Positions 38,427 through 47,805 of a stretch of DNA of 64,000 nucleotides are shown here, in pieces. The DNA comes from Thalassoglobus sp. JC818. Its GTDB lineage: Bacteria; Planctomycetota; Planctomycetia; Planctomycetales; Planctomycetaceae. Location of the stretch: assembly GCF_040717535.1 (NCBI RefSeq), contig NZ_JBFEFI010000014.1, positions 1 to 64,000 of the forward strand, written 5' to 3'. Position numbers and translations under genes: made by a program. The notes under the pieces were generated by a model. That model worked only from the letters and a program-made list of their open reading frames with translations, had not been told where the DNA came from and did not search any database. The first letter of the stretch is position 1. Each line of letters opens with the position of its first letter.

Positions 38427-38459
38427 GCCGCCCGGTCTGTTGTGTGTCGACCGGGCGGC
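38427..38459 (-). terminator. Strong hairpin downstream of the Flp pilin gene
   Basis: A perfect 11-bp GC-rich stem GCCGCCCGGTC/GACCGGGCGGC with an 11-base loop lies 45 bases after the pilin stop. On the minus strand it is followed by TTCCTGTC, not a clean T run. It is best read as a partial terminator or 3' stabiliser that lets the pilin be made in excess over the downstream assembly genes. Confidence 0.65.
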
Positions 38460-38503
38460 CATCCATGTACGATTGCTTCGCAGAGAAGCGGCCTCGTCAA
38501 AGA

Positions 38504-38677
38504 CTATGTGAGTTGGTCTTTGATTTGGTTGAACTTCGAAGCAGCGTTGGTACCAACTGCACGAATTGCAGTCAGACAAACGATGACGATCAGTGCGAGC
38601 ATGACTGCGTATTCAACAGCAGTTGGACCGTCTTCAGAAACCAGGAATTTCTTTACGCTTTGAGCCAAGTTAGTCAT
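38504..38677 (-). CDS. flp: Flp/Fap-type IVb pilin
   Basis: This 57-residue pre-pilin starts at MTNLAQSVKKFLVSEDG; the ribosome site AGAGGA five bases upstream picks this ATG over the longer frame. The cleavage region is followed by the conserved PTAVEYAVMLALIVIVCL hydrophobic helix, with the Glu and Tyr of the Flp motif present (TAVEYA). The tail is short and polar. Flp pilins polymerise into adhesive Tad pili after cleavage by CpaA. It is the first gene of the local tad operon. Confidence 0.95.
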   Translation of the reverse strand: MTNLAQSVKKFLVSEDGPTAVEYAVMLALIVIVCLTAIRAVGTNAASKFNQIKDQLT

Positions 38678-39052
38678 TTTTCGTCCTCTCTCAGTTATTA
38701 CCAATCGGGCTCTCACATCCGATTAGCAGGTGGATTAGCCCGTCCTCGAACTGACGAGGAACAGTCAGCCAATCCCGTTTCCCAATAGAAAGTTCTCAGT
38801 CGATCTGGTCAGCAACTGACAATTTCGCGAGACACGGAAACCTAGGTCAGAAATTCGGGCAGGCAAATTGTGCCTGTGAGAATTGGGAAAATTTTCAGAA
38901 TTGTCCTGACAAATGGATTTTGAACCCCTGTTGCACCGAACCTGCATCTGAGATGAGTTCGTGACGAATTCGAGACTCGCTGCCTTCGAATTCCTGAATT
39001 TGGCCTGATACATTGGACGGGAATTGGCAAGCCCTGAGGATTCAGCAAGACA
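38678..39052. promoter_or_regulatory. Divergent promoter region, flp pilin versus trkH
   Basis: These 375 bases separate the pilin gene (-) and trkH (+). No gene is supported. An imperfect inverted repeat (CCAATCGG/CCGATTAG, about 38701-38726) lies in the pilin leader. No sigma-54 motif is seen. Promoters for both directions must lie here. Confidence 0.45.
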
Positions 39053-40912
39053 ATGAAATCAAATCACCCGCTGTCACAAGCGTGGAATTCGCGACCGACT
39101 CGACATCCACAACGTGCGCAATTTCTTAGGCGATGCGATTCACTTGCTCAGGTCGTCGGCGTGGCTGCGATTCTGGTCGGCCATGGGCTGAGACGTTCAG
39201 GGCAGACATCTCCTGAATTCGGAGCTGTCGTGATTTTCGCAATGGCGCTGATTTCCTTCGGAATCGCCGTTCGCTTTCGCTGGAGCCTTGCTCAACAAAG
39301 CTTTTCCCGAAGACATCTCCCGACGGTGGCAGCCGCAGGTGTTTGGGGACTGGGGATGATCCTGGCCATCATCCTGGGCCCAATTCTTCCCGATACCAAC
39401 GGGACAGGATTAGGCGGTGGCCGCTGGTGGGGGATGGTTCACCTGTCGGAGATCGTGCTTGGGCTTTACTCGATTGCCGGCATGGTTCAGGGAATCCGTC
39501 GACTCGCTGGGAATGGAGTGCAACCGACGTTTCTGCTGATTGGATCTTTCCTCGTGTTGATCACCGTGGGAACGGTAGCGCTCATGCTACCAATCGCTCG
39601 AAATCCGATCCCCGGCACCGATGACTCCGGCGCTCCGTTTAGTGTGGCCCTGTTCACAGCGACGAGTGCGAGTTGTGTGACCGGGTTGATCGTTGTTGAT
39701 ACACCGACGTATTGGAGCCGATTCGGTCAGATTGTCATTCTCAATCTGTTTCAAGTCGGTGGCTTGGGCATTATGTCCTTCGGGGCGTTCTTCGCTGTGA
39801 TCGCTGGACGAAACGTTCGACTGAGCGAATTCGCGACGATGCGGGACCTACTTGCTTCGGGAAATGTGGGCAACTTCAGACGACTCGTCTTCGCTGTCCT
39901 CGGCACAACTTTCGGCGTCGAATTGCTCGGCGCGATTCTGCTGATGCCGTTGTGGGATCATCTCCCGTTCGGCGAACGATGCTTCATGAGCTTGTTCCAT
40001 TCAGTGAGTGCGTTTTGCAATGCAGGGTTTGCCCTCACTGAAGACAGCTTCGTCGGGATGAGTGATCGATGGGAGGTCAGCGGGATCATTTGTACGTTGA
40101 TCATCGTCGGCGGTCTCGGATTTTCCATTCTTTACAACCTTGTCGCTGTGGGAGCTTCCAAGTTGCGTCGGGTTAGGAAGAACGGAATCAATCGTCCCAC
40201 ACAACCACCAATTCGGCTGCGGCTGGATACGAAGTTAGTTGTCGGGACGACATTCTGGCTGCTCTTCGGCGGCACGGTGATGATTTTGCTTCTTGAAAGA
40301 ACAGGCAGCATTTCCGATGAAAGTTTCTCTGTGGCTGATGCCTGGTTTCAATCGGTGACGTTTCGAACAGCTGGTTTCAATACGGTCGATTTGGGGGAAC
40401 TTCAAACATCCACGAAGCTGATCGCCGTTCTGCTGATGATTATCGGAGCTTCTCCTGGATCTACTGGCGGCGGAATCAAAACGATCGTCTTTGCGGTCGC
40501 AGTCGTCGGGTTGCTGACCGTGCTGCGCGGACGAGAGAAGGTCGAAGCGTTCGGCAGAACTCTCTCCTCGACAACTGTGAATCGCGCTCTCGTGATTGTC
40601 TTTGTGTTCATGCTGACGGTCATGACAGCAACAATCTTGCTGGTGATCTTTGAACGCAAACCGGAATTGTTCCTGGATCACCTGTTCGAAGCGACCAGTG
40701 CCGTCGGGACGGTGGGAGTCTCGACAACCGTGACAGGGGAATACGGGGAAGTCACTTCAACTACCCAGTCGCTGTCTTATCCGTCGCGATTCGTCATTGT
40801 CGTCGCAATGTTTCTCGGCCGAATTGGACCGCTTACGTTACTCCTCGCACTCGCTGGTGAGGGTAAGAGTGCACGATACGACTATCCCGTCGAGCGGGTG
40901 ACTTTAGGTTAA
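39053..40912 (+). CDS. trkH: Potassium uptake protein TrkH/KtrB-like
   Basis: This 619-residue membrane protein has an extra N-terminal part (about 150 residues with three or four helices) followed by the TrkH/KtrB core. The core has four pore loops, recognisable as FTATSASCVTGLIVVDT, FHSVSAFCNAGFALTED, FRTAGFNTVDLG and EATSAVGTVGVSTTVTG. It also has MMIIGASPGSTGGGIKT. The family forms the K+-translocating subunit of Trk/Ktr systems, and the partner trkA follows 97 bases later. The long N-terminal extension is notable compared with the ~450-480 residues common in the family. Confidence 0.93.
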   Translation: MKSNHPLSQAWNSRPTRHPQRAQFLRRCDSLAQVVGVAAILVGHGLRRSGQTSPEFGAVVIFAMALISFGIAVRFRWSLAQQSFSRRHLPTVAAAGVWGLGMILAIILGPILPDTNGTGLGGGRWWGMVHLSEIVLGLYSIAGMVQGIRRLAGNGVQPTFLLIGSFLVLITVGTVALMLPIARNPIPGTDDSGAPFSVALFTATSASCVTGLIVVDTPTYWSRFGQIVILNLFQVGGLGIMSFGAFFAVIAGRNVRLSEFATMRDLLASGNVGNFRRLVFAVLGTTFGVELLGAILLMPLWDHLPFGERCFMSLFHSVSAFCNAGFALTEDSFVGMSDRWEVSGIICTLIIVGGLGFSILYNLVAVGASKLRRVRKNGINRPTQPPIRLRLDTKLVVGTTFWLLFGGTVMILLLERTGSISDESFSVADAWFQSVTFRTAGFNTVDLGELQTSTKLIAVLLMIIGASPGSTGGGIKTIVFAVAVVGLLTVLRGREKVEAFGRTLSSTTVNRALVIVFVFMLTVMTATILLVIFERKPELFLDHLFEATSAVGTVGVSTTVTGEYGEVTSTTQSLSYPSRFVIVVAMFLGRIGPLTLLLALAGEGKSARYDYPVERVTLG

Positions 40913-41009
40913 AGCACTCAGTACTTATCGACGTTCAGCGAACAATTAAATCTGAGTTCAGGCGAGACCCCAACACACCAATTGGTTTAAAGAGTAGAAA
41001 GCAACTGCG

Positions 41010-41690
41010 ATGCGAAAAGCAGCCGTCATTGGACTCGGACGATTTGGAATGGCGCTGGCGAAAGATCTGGCTGCCTCAGGTGTGCAGGTGATTGCTCTCG
41101 ACCGCGACGGGAGGCTCGTCAACGAAGTGAAAGACTTCGTCGATCTCGCCGTCCGTGCGGATGGGACCGATCAAGCTGTCCTTCAAAGCCAGGAAATCGA
41201 CAAAGTCGATGTGTGCGTGGTAGCGATCGGCGAGCAATTTGAAGCAGCTCTGCTCGCGACCGTCATCGCCAAGCAATTCGGAATTCCCGAAGTGATCTGT
41301 CGAGCGCAAACGACGTTCCATGCAGAGATCTTCAAGAAGATCGGAGCGGACCGCGTCATTCAGCCGGAACAGCAAGCTGGCGAACATCTCGCTCGGCAAC
41401 TTGCCAACCCGCAGCTGATTGATTTCATTCAGCTGGCAGACCAGTTCACTCTCCTGGAGTTTCCTGTTCCGAAGCAGTTTCAAGGAAAGACGATCGCTGA
41501 ACTCGCGCTTCGTAATAAGTATCACGTTAACCTGGTTGTCATCCGCCGACTCATTTCTTCATCGACGGAGGAAGGTGAAGAGAAGAAATTCCGAACAGTC
41601 TTTCCTCGTCCCGATGAAGCTTTGCAGGCTGAGGACATTCTCGTTGTCGTTGGAAGCGATGAAGCGCTTTCACGACTGCCTCGTGAATAA
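41010..41690 (+). CDS. trkA: Potassium channel regulatory subunit TrkA/KtrA
   Basis: This 226-residue protein has an RCK/TrkA-N Rossmann domain (VIGLGRFGMALAKDL with GxGxxG, ending in DRD for NAD-type binding) and a TrkA-C domain from about residue 140. It gates TrkH in response to nucleotides. The length is normal for a single-RCK KtrA-type subunit. The 3' end is peculiar: the last codons and stop (CGACTGCCTCGTGAATAACT) are repeated 31 bases downstream with one mismatch. This is described as a separate repeat. Confidence 0.93.
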   Translation: MRKAAVIGLGRFGMALAKDLAASGVQVIALDRDGRLVNEVKDFVDLAVRADGTDQAVLQSQEIDKVDVCVVAIGEQFEAALLATVIAKQFGIPEVICRAQTTFHAEIFKKIGADRVIQPEQQAGEHLARQLANPQLIDFIQLADQFTLLEFPVPKQFQGKTIAELALRNKYHVNLVVIRRLISSSTEEGEEKKFRTVFPRPDEALQAEDILVVVGSDEALSRLPRE

Positions 41691-41723
41691 CTCTGCACTG
41701 TCACGACTTCCTCGTGAATAACT
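41670..41723. repeat. Short direct duplication of the trkA 3' end
   Basis: TCACGACTGCCTCGTGAATA plus ACT (41670-41692) recurs at 41701-41723 with one mismatch (G to T). The offset is 31 bases, so the second copy is in another frame. A +1 frame reading of the region ends in the same LSRLPRE-stop peptide. It looks like a recent slippage or repair duplication. Confidence 0.85.
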
Positions 41724-41743
41724 AAGCATTTAGATCGAGGGAC

Positions 41744-43843
41744 TTAGTCGCCTTTCTTCAATGACCACTGTTCGTCGAAAAAGTCAGCAGCGACAATTTG
41801 TCCCGGCCAGCGTGCATTCGGCTTCGTACGTGTATCGATCACAGCCCAGTCCGGGAGTTTCGGAGTTTGACGGGCATTGTTGAGATAGTCGTATTCCCGA
41901 TACGTGAATCCACTGTTCAAGACGATGTATCTGCTGGGGTTCTTCGGATTGGGGGCAATCATCGTCAGTGCGTGTTCAGCTGCGGCGTAGCTTTCGTCGC
42001 CGATCTGAATTCCTGACTCTCCCCATCCGATCGGAAGTTGCGGCATCAACTCGCTGATGAGGGAATTTGAATTTGGCGTTCCCCAGAGAATGAGGTTGTA
42101 CTGAGCGTAGTCTTCTTCGGTGACGTCGACATCTTTCCGAATTCGAACATCCCCACGCATCTGTCTTCGCCATTCGTGAATCGCATGTTCTGATTCTTCT
42201 TTCACCCACTCTTCGACCGACGCGTTCTCATCCGTTCCGGTTGGCAGGACGAACAGGAATGGACTCATGAAGGCATCGTCGATGGGGCCTTGCAGTCCGG
42301 GTTGTTTGCTGATGGTTGTCGAATGTTTAGCAGAAGAAGTTTCATCGGGTGTGACGTTCGTCCATTGATCGCCGTCAAGCCGATAGCAACTTGAGAACGA
42401 CCAGTCGGATCGCGGGTGAGTCGTTGGGAGGGATTGCCCATCAATGACAATCGAGACCTCGCTCCCCTGTTGGAACGGGGACCATCCGGGCGGAAAGTCG
42501 ATTTGAAACTCCGTGACTCCCGATGTCTCGATGTTGATCTGCGACGCATTCTGTTTGCTGTCGATTTCGTACTGCCCGTCGATCGTGCTCTTTTCCCAGT
42601 GCTCCTTCAGTCCAAGCAAAGAGAGCCACCCCATGCGGTTGTACTTCAACGTATATGTTGTCAAATGCACCTGATTGGGAAATCGTTCCCGTCCATGTTC
42701 AGCAAGTGAATCCAGAGCGACGCGCATCAATTGGTTGGAGTCCGGATGAATCTTGTGCTCGGTGTCCGGTCCGATCACGTGAACAAGATCGATCCCGACC
42801 GCTTCGCAAGCCGCTTCCATGATGTCTGCCGCTTGCTTTTGTCGATCGATCTCACCGCTGTAAGCAATCGTCGGAACCTGCATGAGATTTTTCGCGACGA
42901 GGTTACAGTCGTACATTCTCCAAAGCTTCTCTTCATACCAGGGTGGATTTAGCGTTTCCCCTTGAAAGGTCTTGAGAAAGTCTGGCGTTTCTGAGAAGCC
43001 AGCTCCGGGATTGGCAGCGAACCATTGGTCAGCGTAATGGACTGCGAATTGCCAGCAAGCTGCTCCTCCCATGGAGAAACCTCGAACAGAAATCCGGTCG
43101 GGGTCGATGGAGTATTCTTGTTTGACATGTTCGAGAGCCTCAAGGACATCGACCTCTCCAGCGAACTTGAACGCATTGGAGTAACGTCCGAACGGGTGCA
43201 GAACGATTCCGGTTTCCGGAGGATATTGTCCCGGTTGTCGAAGGCGTTGAGAGAGGAACTGCAATTCCAGTGATCGTTCTCCGCGACCGTGAAACCAGAT
43301 ATCGCAGCGTGCCGGAACAATGTGCTGCGTATCGTAGTTGTCAGCGATTTCCAGCCCATAAGGCTGAACAGTTCCGTCGAGACCGGAGCGAAATCCGCGA
43401 ATGACCTGTCCTTTGGCGGTGGTCCAACTTGCGGTTCCGTTTTGAAGTTCGACAATGCGCTCGGATGCGAGATCGAGGAGCTGGTGGGCGTTCTTGAGGT
43501 CTCGTTCCTGATAGAATGAGTTCAGCGATAAAGCTTCATGAACAGCACGAATTAAGACTTCAACGTCGGGAAGAAGTTCTTGAGTCCGCGTATTCTTAGA
43601 GCTTTGCAACTCACTGAAGGCTACTTTGACTTTTGACAACTGAGTGGCCAGTGCTTGACGTTGTTCCTCCGAAAGCTCAATTCCTGGCGGAGGGACAGGA
43701 CGGACGGATTCGACTGAATTGTCTTGCGGGCCATCTGCGAGCGAGACACTCACAAATGAACTGATCAGAAACTGGCTGGCAACAAGGAAGCCAACATAAA
43801 CCGTCTGTCCGGCGGGAAGTTTGTGAATCATGAAGCCGTTCAT
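41744..43843 (-). CDS. Secreted alpha/beta-hydrolase, prolyl-oligopeptidase-like
   Basis: This 699-residue protein has an N-terminal signal peptide (hydrophobic core about 15-35). The alpha/beta-hydrolase nucleophile elbow is RGFSMGGAACWQFA (Ser near 254). A likely Asp lies around GEIDRQKQAAD, and His lies in GPDTEHKIHPDS. The arrangement resembles S9-type prolyl oligopeptidase or esterase-like proteins that are abundant in planctomycetes. A C-terminal extension of about 280 residues (GVTEFQIDFPPGWSPF onward) has no recognised fold. The substrate is unknown. It is convergent with trkA. Confidence 0.85.
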   Translation of the reverse strand: MNGFMIHKLPAGQTVYVGFLVASQFLISSFVSVSLADGPQDNSVESVRPVPPPGIELSEEQRQALATQLSKVKVAFSELQSSKNTRTQELLPDVEVLIRAVHEALSLNSFYQERDLKNAHQLLDLASERIVELQNGTASWTTAKGQVIRGFRSGLDGTVQPYGLEIADNYDTQHIVPARCDIWFHGRGERSLELQFLSQRLRQPGQYPPETGIVLHPFGRYSNAFKFAGEVDVLEALEHVKQEYSIDPDRISVRGFSMGGAACWQFAVHYADQWFAANPGAGFSETPDFLKTFQGETLNPPWYEEKLWRMYDCNLVAKNLMQVPTIAYSGEIDRQKQAADIMEAACEAVGIDLVHVIGPDTEHKIHPDSNQLMRVALDSLAEHGRERFPNQVHLTTYTLKYNRMGWLSLLGLKEHWEKSTIDGQYEIDSKQNASQINIETSGVTEFQIDFPPGWSPFQQGSEVSIVIDGQSLPTTHPRSDWSFSSCYRLDGDQWTNVTPDETSSAKHSTTISKQPGLQGPIDDAFMSPFLFVLPTGTDENASVEEWVKEESEHAIHEWRRQMRGDVRIRKDVDVTEEDYAQYNLILWGTPNSNSLISELMPQLPIGWGESGIQIGDESYAAAEHALTMIAPNPKNPSRYIVLNSGFTYREYDYLNNARQTPKLPDWAVIDTRTKPNARWPGQIVAADFFDEQWSLKKGD

Positions 43844-44244
43844 CTTTCCAGGAGAGCGAAATGTCTCTGACGTGATGATTGAAAAGTCGACCGAGAATGA
43901 TTTGTAAGGAGAGACGGGTCAAGCGTCTCGATCAACAAACCTCCTTGTGAGTGAGGTGTTGGACTTCTATCCTGTATGAATCGTGTTGCGAAATTTGCTG
44001 GCTTTCAGGCAATCTGAAACAGAGAGTGTTTGAACACCTGACGGTCAACGCAATCCTGTAAACTGCCAGCGAATTCCAACAGCGAGAAGATGCACCGGTC
44101 GCGAATGGGATTACTCGTTTCGGTGAGTAATGAAGGCCAAGGCGACGATCCTCGCTGATCGATCCGGAAGTCCCTCAGCCGACTGGCAATCACCAGTCAT
44201 TGAACCTGTGCCGCACGAGCGGCGAACAACTTGAGAGTGATGAC
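43844..44244. other. Divergent intergenic region without a supported gene
   Basis: About 400 bases lie between the secreted hydrolase (-) and the DUF1844 gene (+). Only short overlapping frames occur. It should contain the promoters of both genes. Confidence 0.4.
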
Positions 44245-44694
44245 ATGTCAAACCCTTCTGATTCTGATAAGCCTCAAACCGACAAGCCGCAGATCGAAGT
44301 GGTTTCTGACGAGGATTGGAAAGATCGAGTGAAAGCTGAGGATGCGAAACTCGATGCTGGCCGAGATGAGACCGCTGAAGTTGAAGCAAGCGCGGCCGCT
44401 GCTGATGGAGATGAAATCGACGAAGCAGACTTTCCACCAGCGACGTTCACGACACTTGTGCAGATGTTCGCGACGCAAGCATTCGCAGCGATGGGAATGA
44501 TCCCCGGACCGGACGGCAAGCCGAGCAAAGATCTTCGTATCGCAAAGCACCTGATCGATCTTCTCGGAGTTCTGGAGAAGAAGACGGAAGGCCAACTGGA
44601 CGACGAAGAAGGGCAACTTCTCGAACAAGCACTTCACGAATTGCGTATGATTTATGTCAGTGCTTCCTCGTCGGGGCAAAAGCCGTCTGCTTGA
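44245..44694 (+). CDS. DUF1844-family protein
   Basis: This 149-residue protein starts at the ATG at 44245 (MSNPSDSD), preceded by TTGAGAGTGATGAC; a longer upstream frame is unlikely. The N-terminal half is acidic and low-complexity. The C-terminal half is the DUF1844 core: FTTLVQMFATQAFAAMGM, then IAKHLIDLLGVLEKKTEGQL and LLEQALHELRMIYV. The domain is widespread in planctomycetes and some other phyla. Its role is unknown, but it is small and helical. Confidence 0.85.
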   Translation: MSNPSDSDKPQTDKPQIEVVSDEDWKDRVKAEDAKLDAGRDETAEVEASAAAADGDEIDEADFPPATFTTLVQMFATQAFAAMGMIPGPDGKPSKDLRIAKHLIDLLGVLEKKTEGQLDDEEGQLLEQALHELRMIYVSASSSGQKPSA

Positions 44695-44820
44695 AACAAG
44701 ACGGTTCCTTTTCATCGATTCGGGCAGGCACGTTCATTCGAGCGGTTGCAGTGTGTCTGTCGTCGAAACTCGATAAATGACAGTTTGAAGATTTCTCGCC
44801 AACTACGGGAATCATCGGTT

Positions 44821-46104
44821 TTGAGTAATCCCCCTCAACATTGGTCGACGCTGCTGGGGCCTGCGAACTGGTTTCGGATGTACTACCCGCCGCAGTGGGA
44901 ACTGGATGAAAACGACGGAGTCTTTGCGTTACGTCCCCCAGACACTGATGCTTTTCTCGCGATCAATTCGATTTGGATTGACGAAGAGACATCGCGGCAG
45001 TTTCCCGCACTTCGCGACATCGTCGATCAGTTTCCAAAAGTTCGAGGAGTGAGGGCAGGGGCCGATTTTGAGTTTGATGCTGACGAAGCACTTTCCGGAG
45101 ACGCGTCGCTGGAAACGCCGACGGGGTGGAAGCAAGGTCTTTTTGCGACCAGAAACTGGCGGAGCTGGTCGATGTGGTCGATCCGTCGTCCGAGCCTCAT
45201 GCTCGTGATCACACTGCTTCACGATGGGCAACGTGATCCGGAACTCGAAAACCTCGCACGGATGGTACTGAACTCGCTGGAAGTCTCCGATGAACCGAGT
45301 GATCCGCCCGAAATCTTCGCCAAGCGTGCATTGGAGCTGGCCCAGTCCAAGTTTCCGCTTCTTGAGATTGAGCTCAGCGACGATTTTCAAATTCGAATCG
45401 GTTCGTCGATTTTGAGCCTCTCAAATTTCTATCGTGCATATTTGAGTCACCCGGAAGACTTCCAGAAGATACTTCTGCCTGCTTTGACGACAGCTGTACA
45501 AGTGCAGGGCTGGGGTGACAGCGAATCGTCGCCGCCGCTGGAAGTGGTGCGCGATCGAATCATGCCGATTCTGTATTCGGAATCCTCCTGGAGAAAGAAC
45601 CTTCCCGGGATCGTCGGGAATCCGTGGATTGCTGGACTCGCCGTTTTATATGTGATCGATGAAGCCAATGCTTACTGGTATGTCCGGACTGATCTACGCG
45701 AACAGTGGAATCTGAGCGTTGATGAACTGCATTCGATGGCGATCGAAAACCTCGATGATTATTTCGAAGAATCACCCATGAAAATGGCGGTCGCCGAATC
45801 GGATGAAGGGGGCGCCACGATGATGATTCCCGATAAGCCGGACACCTATAATACAGTCCGTCTGTTGAGTGATCGGTTTCTCACGCGTTTACGCGACGTT
45901 GCACAGAGTGATCTCGCAGTCGGTGTTCCGGGTCGGGATTTGTTTGTTGCAGTGTCGATGAAGAGTCCGGAGATCGTCAGTAAGATTCGTCATCAGGTTG
46001 AACTCGACTACCAGAGAACCGATCATCCGCTGACGGACAAAATGCTGCTTGTGACAGCGGATGGTGTTTCTGAGTTGATTGGCGAAGCTGAGAATGATGA
46101 CTGA
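44821..46104 (+). CDS. DUF1444-like protein
   Basis: This protein of about 427 residues takes the TTG at 44821 as its start; a TTG at 44746 would add 25 residues. It has an N-terminal beta-rich part (WFRMYYPPQWELDENDG, like PsbP/Mog1 folds). The C-terminal part fits the DUF1444/YtpQ pattern: VIDEANAYWYVRTDLREQW, DELHSMAIENLDDY, then RLLSDRFLTRLRDV and VPGRDLFVAVSM. DUF1444 proteins are of unknown function. The gene overlaps the next one, so the two are probably coupled. Confidence 0.7.
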   Translation: MSNPPQHWSTLLGPANWFRMYYPPQWELDENDGVFALRPPDTDAFLAINSIWIDEETSRQFPALRDIVDQFPKVRGVRAGADFEFDADEALSGDASLETPTGWKQGLFATRNWRSWSMWSIRRPSLMLVITLLHDGQRDPELENLARMVLNSLEVSDEPSDPPEIFAKRALELAQSKFPLLEIELSDDFQIRIGSSILSLSNFYRAYLSHPEDFQKILLPALTTAVQVQGWGDSESSPPLEVVRDRIMPILYSESSWRKNLPGIVGNPWIAGLAVLYVIDEANAYWYVRTDLREQWNLSVDELHSMAIENLDDYFEESPMKMAVAESDEGGATMMIPDKPDTYNTVRLLSDRFLTRLRDVAQSDLAVGVPGRDLFVAVSMKSPEIVSKIRHQVELDYQRTDHPLTDKMLLVTADGVSELIGEAENDD

Positions 46105-46885
46105 CGCATCAAAGTCATGGATGACACTTCTGGGGACCGGCACAAGCATGGGGGTCCCGATGATTGGGTGTGATTGTGCGGTCTGCACATCGACCGACCC
46201 GCGGAACACGCGAACTCGCACGGGCGTGCTGGTGGAGACCATTGAGGGATCATTTTTGATCGACACTCCGCCTGAGCTTCGCGAGCAACTGGTACAAGCT
46301 CGGATCAAAATGATCGAAGCGGTCCTGTTCACGCACGCGCATGCTGATCACATTATGGGGCTGGATGATCTGAGGATCTTTGGATTCAAGAGTAAGAAGG
46401 CTGTCCCGCTGCACTGTGAAGAGATTGTCGAAAAGACACTCCGACGTTCGTTTTCGTATGCCTTCGACGAGGAACTCGCGAAGACGTGGCACTCAAAGCC
46501 GAAACTCCGATTCGAACGCATTGGTCTCGACCCAATCGAGGTTTGCGGCCTCAAAATCCAGCCGCTGCGATTGATTCATGGACGGCTTCCGATTCTTGGC
46601 TATCGAATCAATGACGTCGCGTTCTGTACAGACGTGAGCGAGATTCCGCCGGAGACCTGGCCTCTTCTGGAAGGGCTCAAATTTCTCGTGCTCGACGCAA
46701 TTCGGTACGAATCACATCCGACACATTTTAATGTCGAACAGGCACTTGAGGTGATCGAAAAGATCCGCCCGAAATTTGCCTATCTGACTCATATTTCGCA
46801 TTCGCTGGATCATGAAACGACGAATTCTCAGCTTCCGGAGAATGTTGAACTCGCTTATGATGGACTGCGACTTCCGCTTTCTTGA
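46094..46885 (+). CDS. MBL-fold metallo-hydrolase (PhnP-like)
   Basis: This protein of about 263 residues has GTGTSMGVPMIGCDCAVC near the N-terminus and the metal motif FTHAHADHIMGLDDLR, then RLIHGRLPILGYRI, FCTDVSEIP and LTHISHSLDH. This is the metallo-beta-lactamase fold with the cysteine-containing loop of PhnP/lipoyltransferase-associated hydrolases. Such enzymes hydrolyse phosphodiesters such as cyclic phosphoribosyl phosphate, but the substrate here is unproven. The start (ATG at 46094 or 46097) overlaps the 3' end of the DUF1444-like gene. Confidence 0.9.
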   Translation: MMTDASKSWMTLLGTGTSMGVPMIGCDCAVCTSTDPRNTRTRTGVLVETIEGSFLIDTPPELREQLVQARIKMIEAVLFTHAHADHIMGLDDLRIFGFKSKKAVPLHCEEIVEKTLRRSFSYAFDEELAKTWHSKPKLRFERIGLDPIEVCGLKIQPLRLIHGRLPILGYRINDVAFCTDVSEIPPETWPLLEGLKFLVLDAIRYESHPTHFNVEQALEVIEKIRPKFAYLTHISHSLDHETTNSQLPENVELAYDGLRLPLS

Positions 46886-47079
46886 CGATCTTCCATCCTC
46901 CTGATCGGAAATTAGTCGGCCGATTTCTGCTGAGCATGACCAGAAATCCGTCGATACGTTTTGACCCTCCCCTTGAAGATTGCGGAATTGACCCGTCTGT
47001 AATCGAATTCACCGAATGTGATCGGAACTTTCTGCATCATTCGGGGTTCAAAGACAGGTACAAGCTTCCTTCCCCCAAC

Positions 47080-47805
47080 ATGGAGTTTGGTGTGCCGTCC
47101 TCATTGAATCGACGTTTCTTCCTCCAAACAGCTTCCCTTTCAATCGGCGGCTTGTGTCTCCCAAGTCTTTGGCAGCCCGGTGCTTTCGCCGAAGAGCTGA
47201 TCCAGACTCCCAAGATGACGGAAGGTCCCTTCTACCCGGATAAACTTCCGCTTGATACAGACAACGATCTGCTGGTTTTGAACAACTCAATCACACCGGC
47301 AGTTGGTGAAATTGTTCACCTGACCGGAAAAGTGATGACGCCCTCGGGGTCGCCACTGCGTAATGCTTTTGTCGAAATCTGGCAGGTCGATAACAACGGA
47401 GTCTATCTGCACTCCGGAAGCGACAACGGAACCAACCGAGACACCAACTTTCAGGGCTACGGCCGGTTTCTGACGGATTCCACCGGGCGGTACTACTTCC
47501 GGACCGTTAAGCCGGTTCCGTATCCGGGCAGAACACCACACATTCATGTTGCTGTCAGTCGAAACGGCAAACGTGAACTCACCACACAGCTGTTAATCAA
47601 TGGCCATCCTCAAAATCAGCAAGATGGTCTCTTCCGAGCGATCCGTGATCCATTCCAGCGAGAATCCATTCTCGTTGACTTCAATCCGATTCCCGACTCC
47701 ACAATTGGCGAGCTGAGCGCGAACTTCGATCTTGTTCTCGGGGTCACTCCTGATGAAAAGATCGAAGAGATCAAAGGCGGAATCGCTCCCCGGCAACAGG
47801 GTTAG
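47080..47805 (+). CDS. Tat-exported intradiol ring-cleavage dioxygenase-like protein
   Basis: This protein of about 241 residues starts at the ATG at 47080 (MEFGVPSS). A twin-arginine signal (RRFFLQ followed by a hydrophobic stretch and GAFAEE) shows export in a folded state. The core matches intradiol dioxygenases such as the protocatechuate 3,4-dioxygenase beta chain: TEGPFYP, GEIVHLTGKVM, NAFVEIWQVDNNGVY, YFRTVKPVPYPGRTPHIHV. The last motif supplies Tyr and two His for Fe(III). The family cleaves catechols between the hydroxyls. Extracytoplasmic members are common in planctomycetes, with unknown substrates. Confidence 0.9.
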   Translation: MEFGVPSSLNRRFFLQTASLSIGGLCLPSLWQPGAFAEELIQTPKMTEGPFYPDKLPLDTDNDLLVLNNSITPAVGEIVHLTGKVMTPSGSPLRNAFVEIWQVDNNGVYLHSGSDNGTNRDTNFQGYGRFLTDSTGRYYFRTVKPVPYPGRTPHIHVAVSRNGKRELTTQLLINGHPQNQQDGLFRAIRDPFQRESILVDFNPIPDSTIGELSANFDLVLGVTPDEKIEEIKGGIAPRQQG

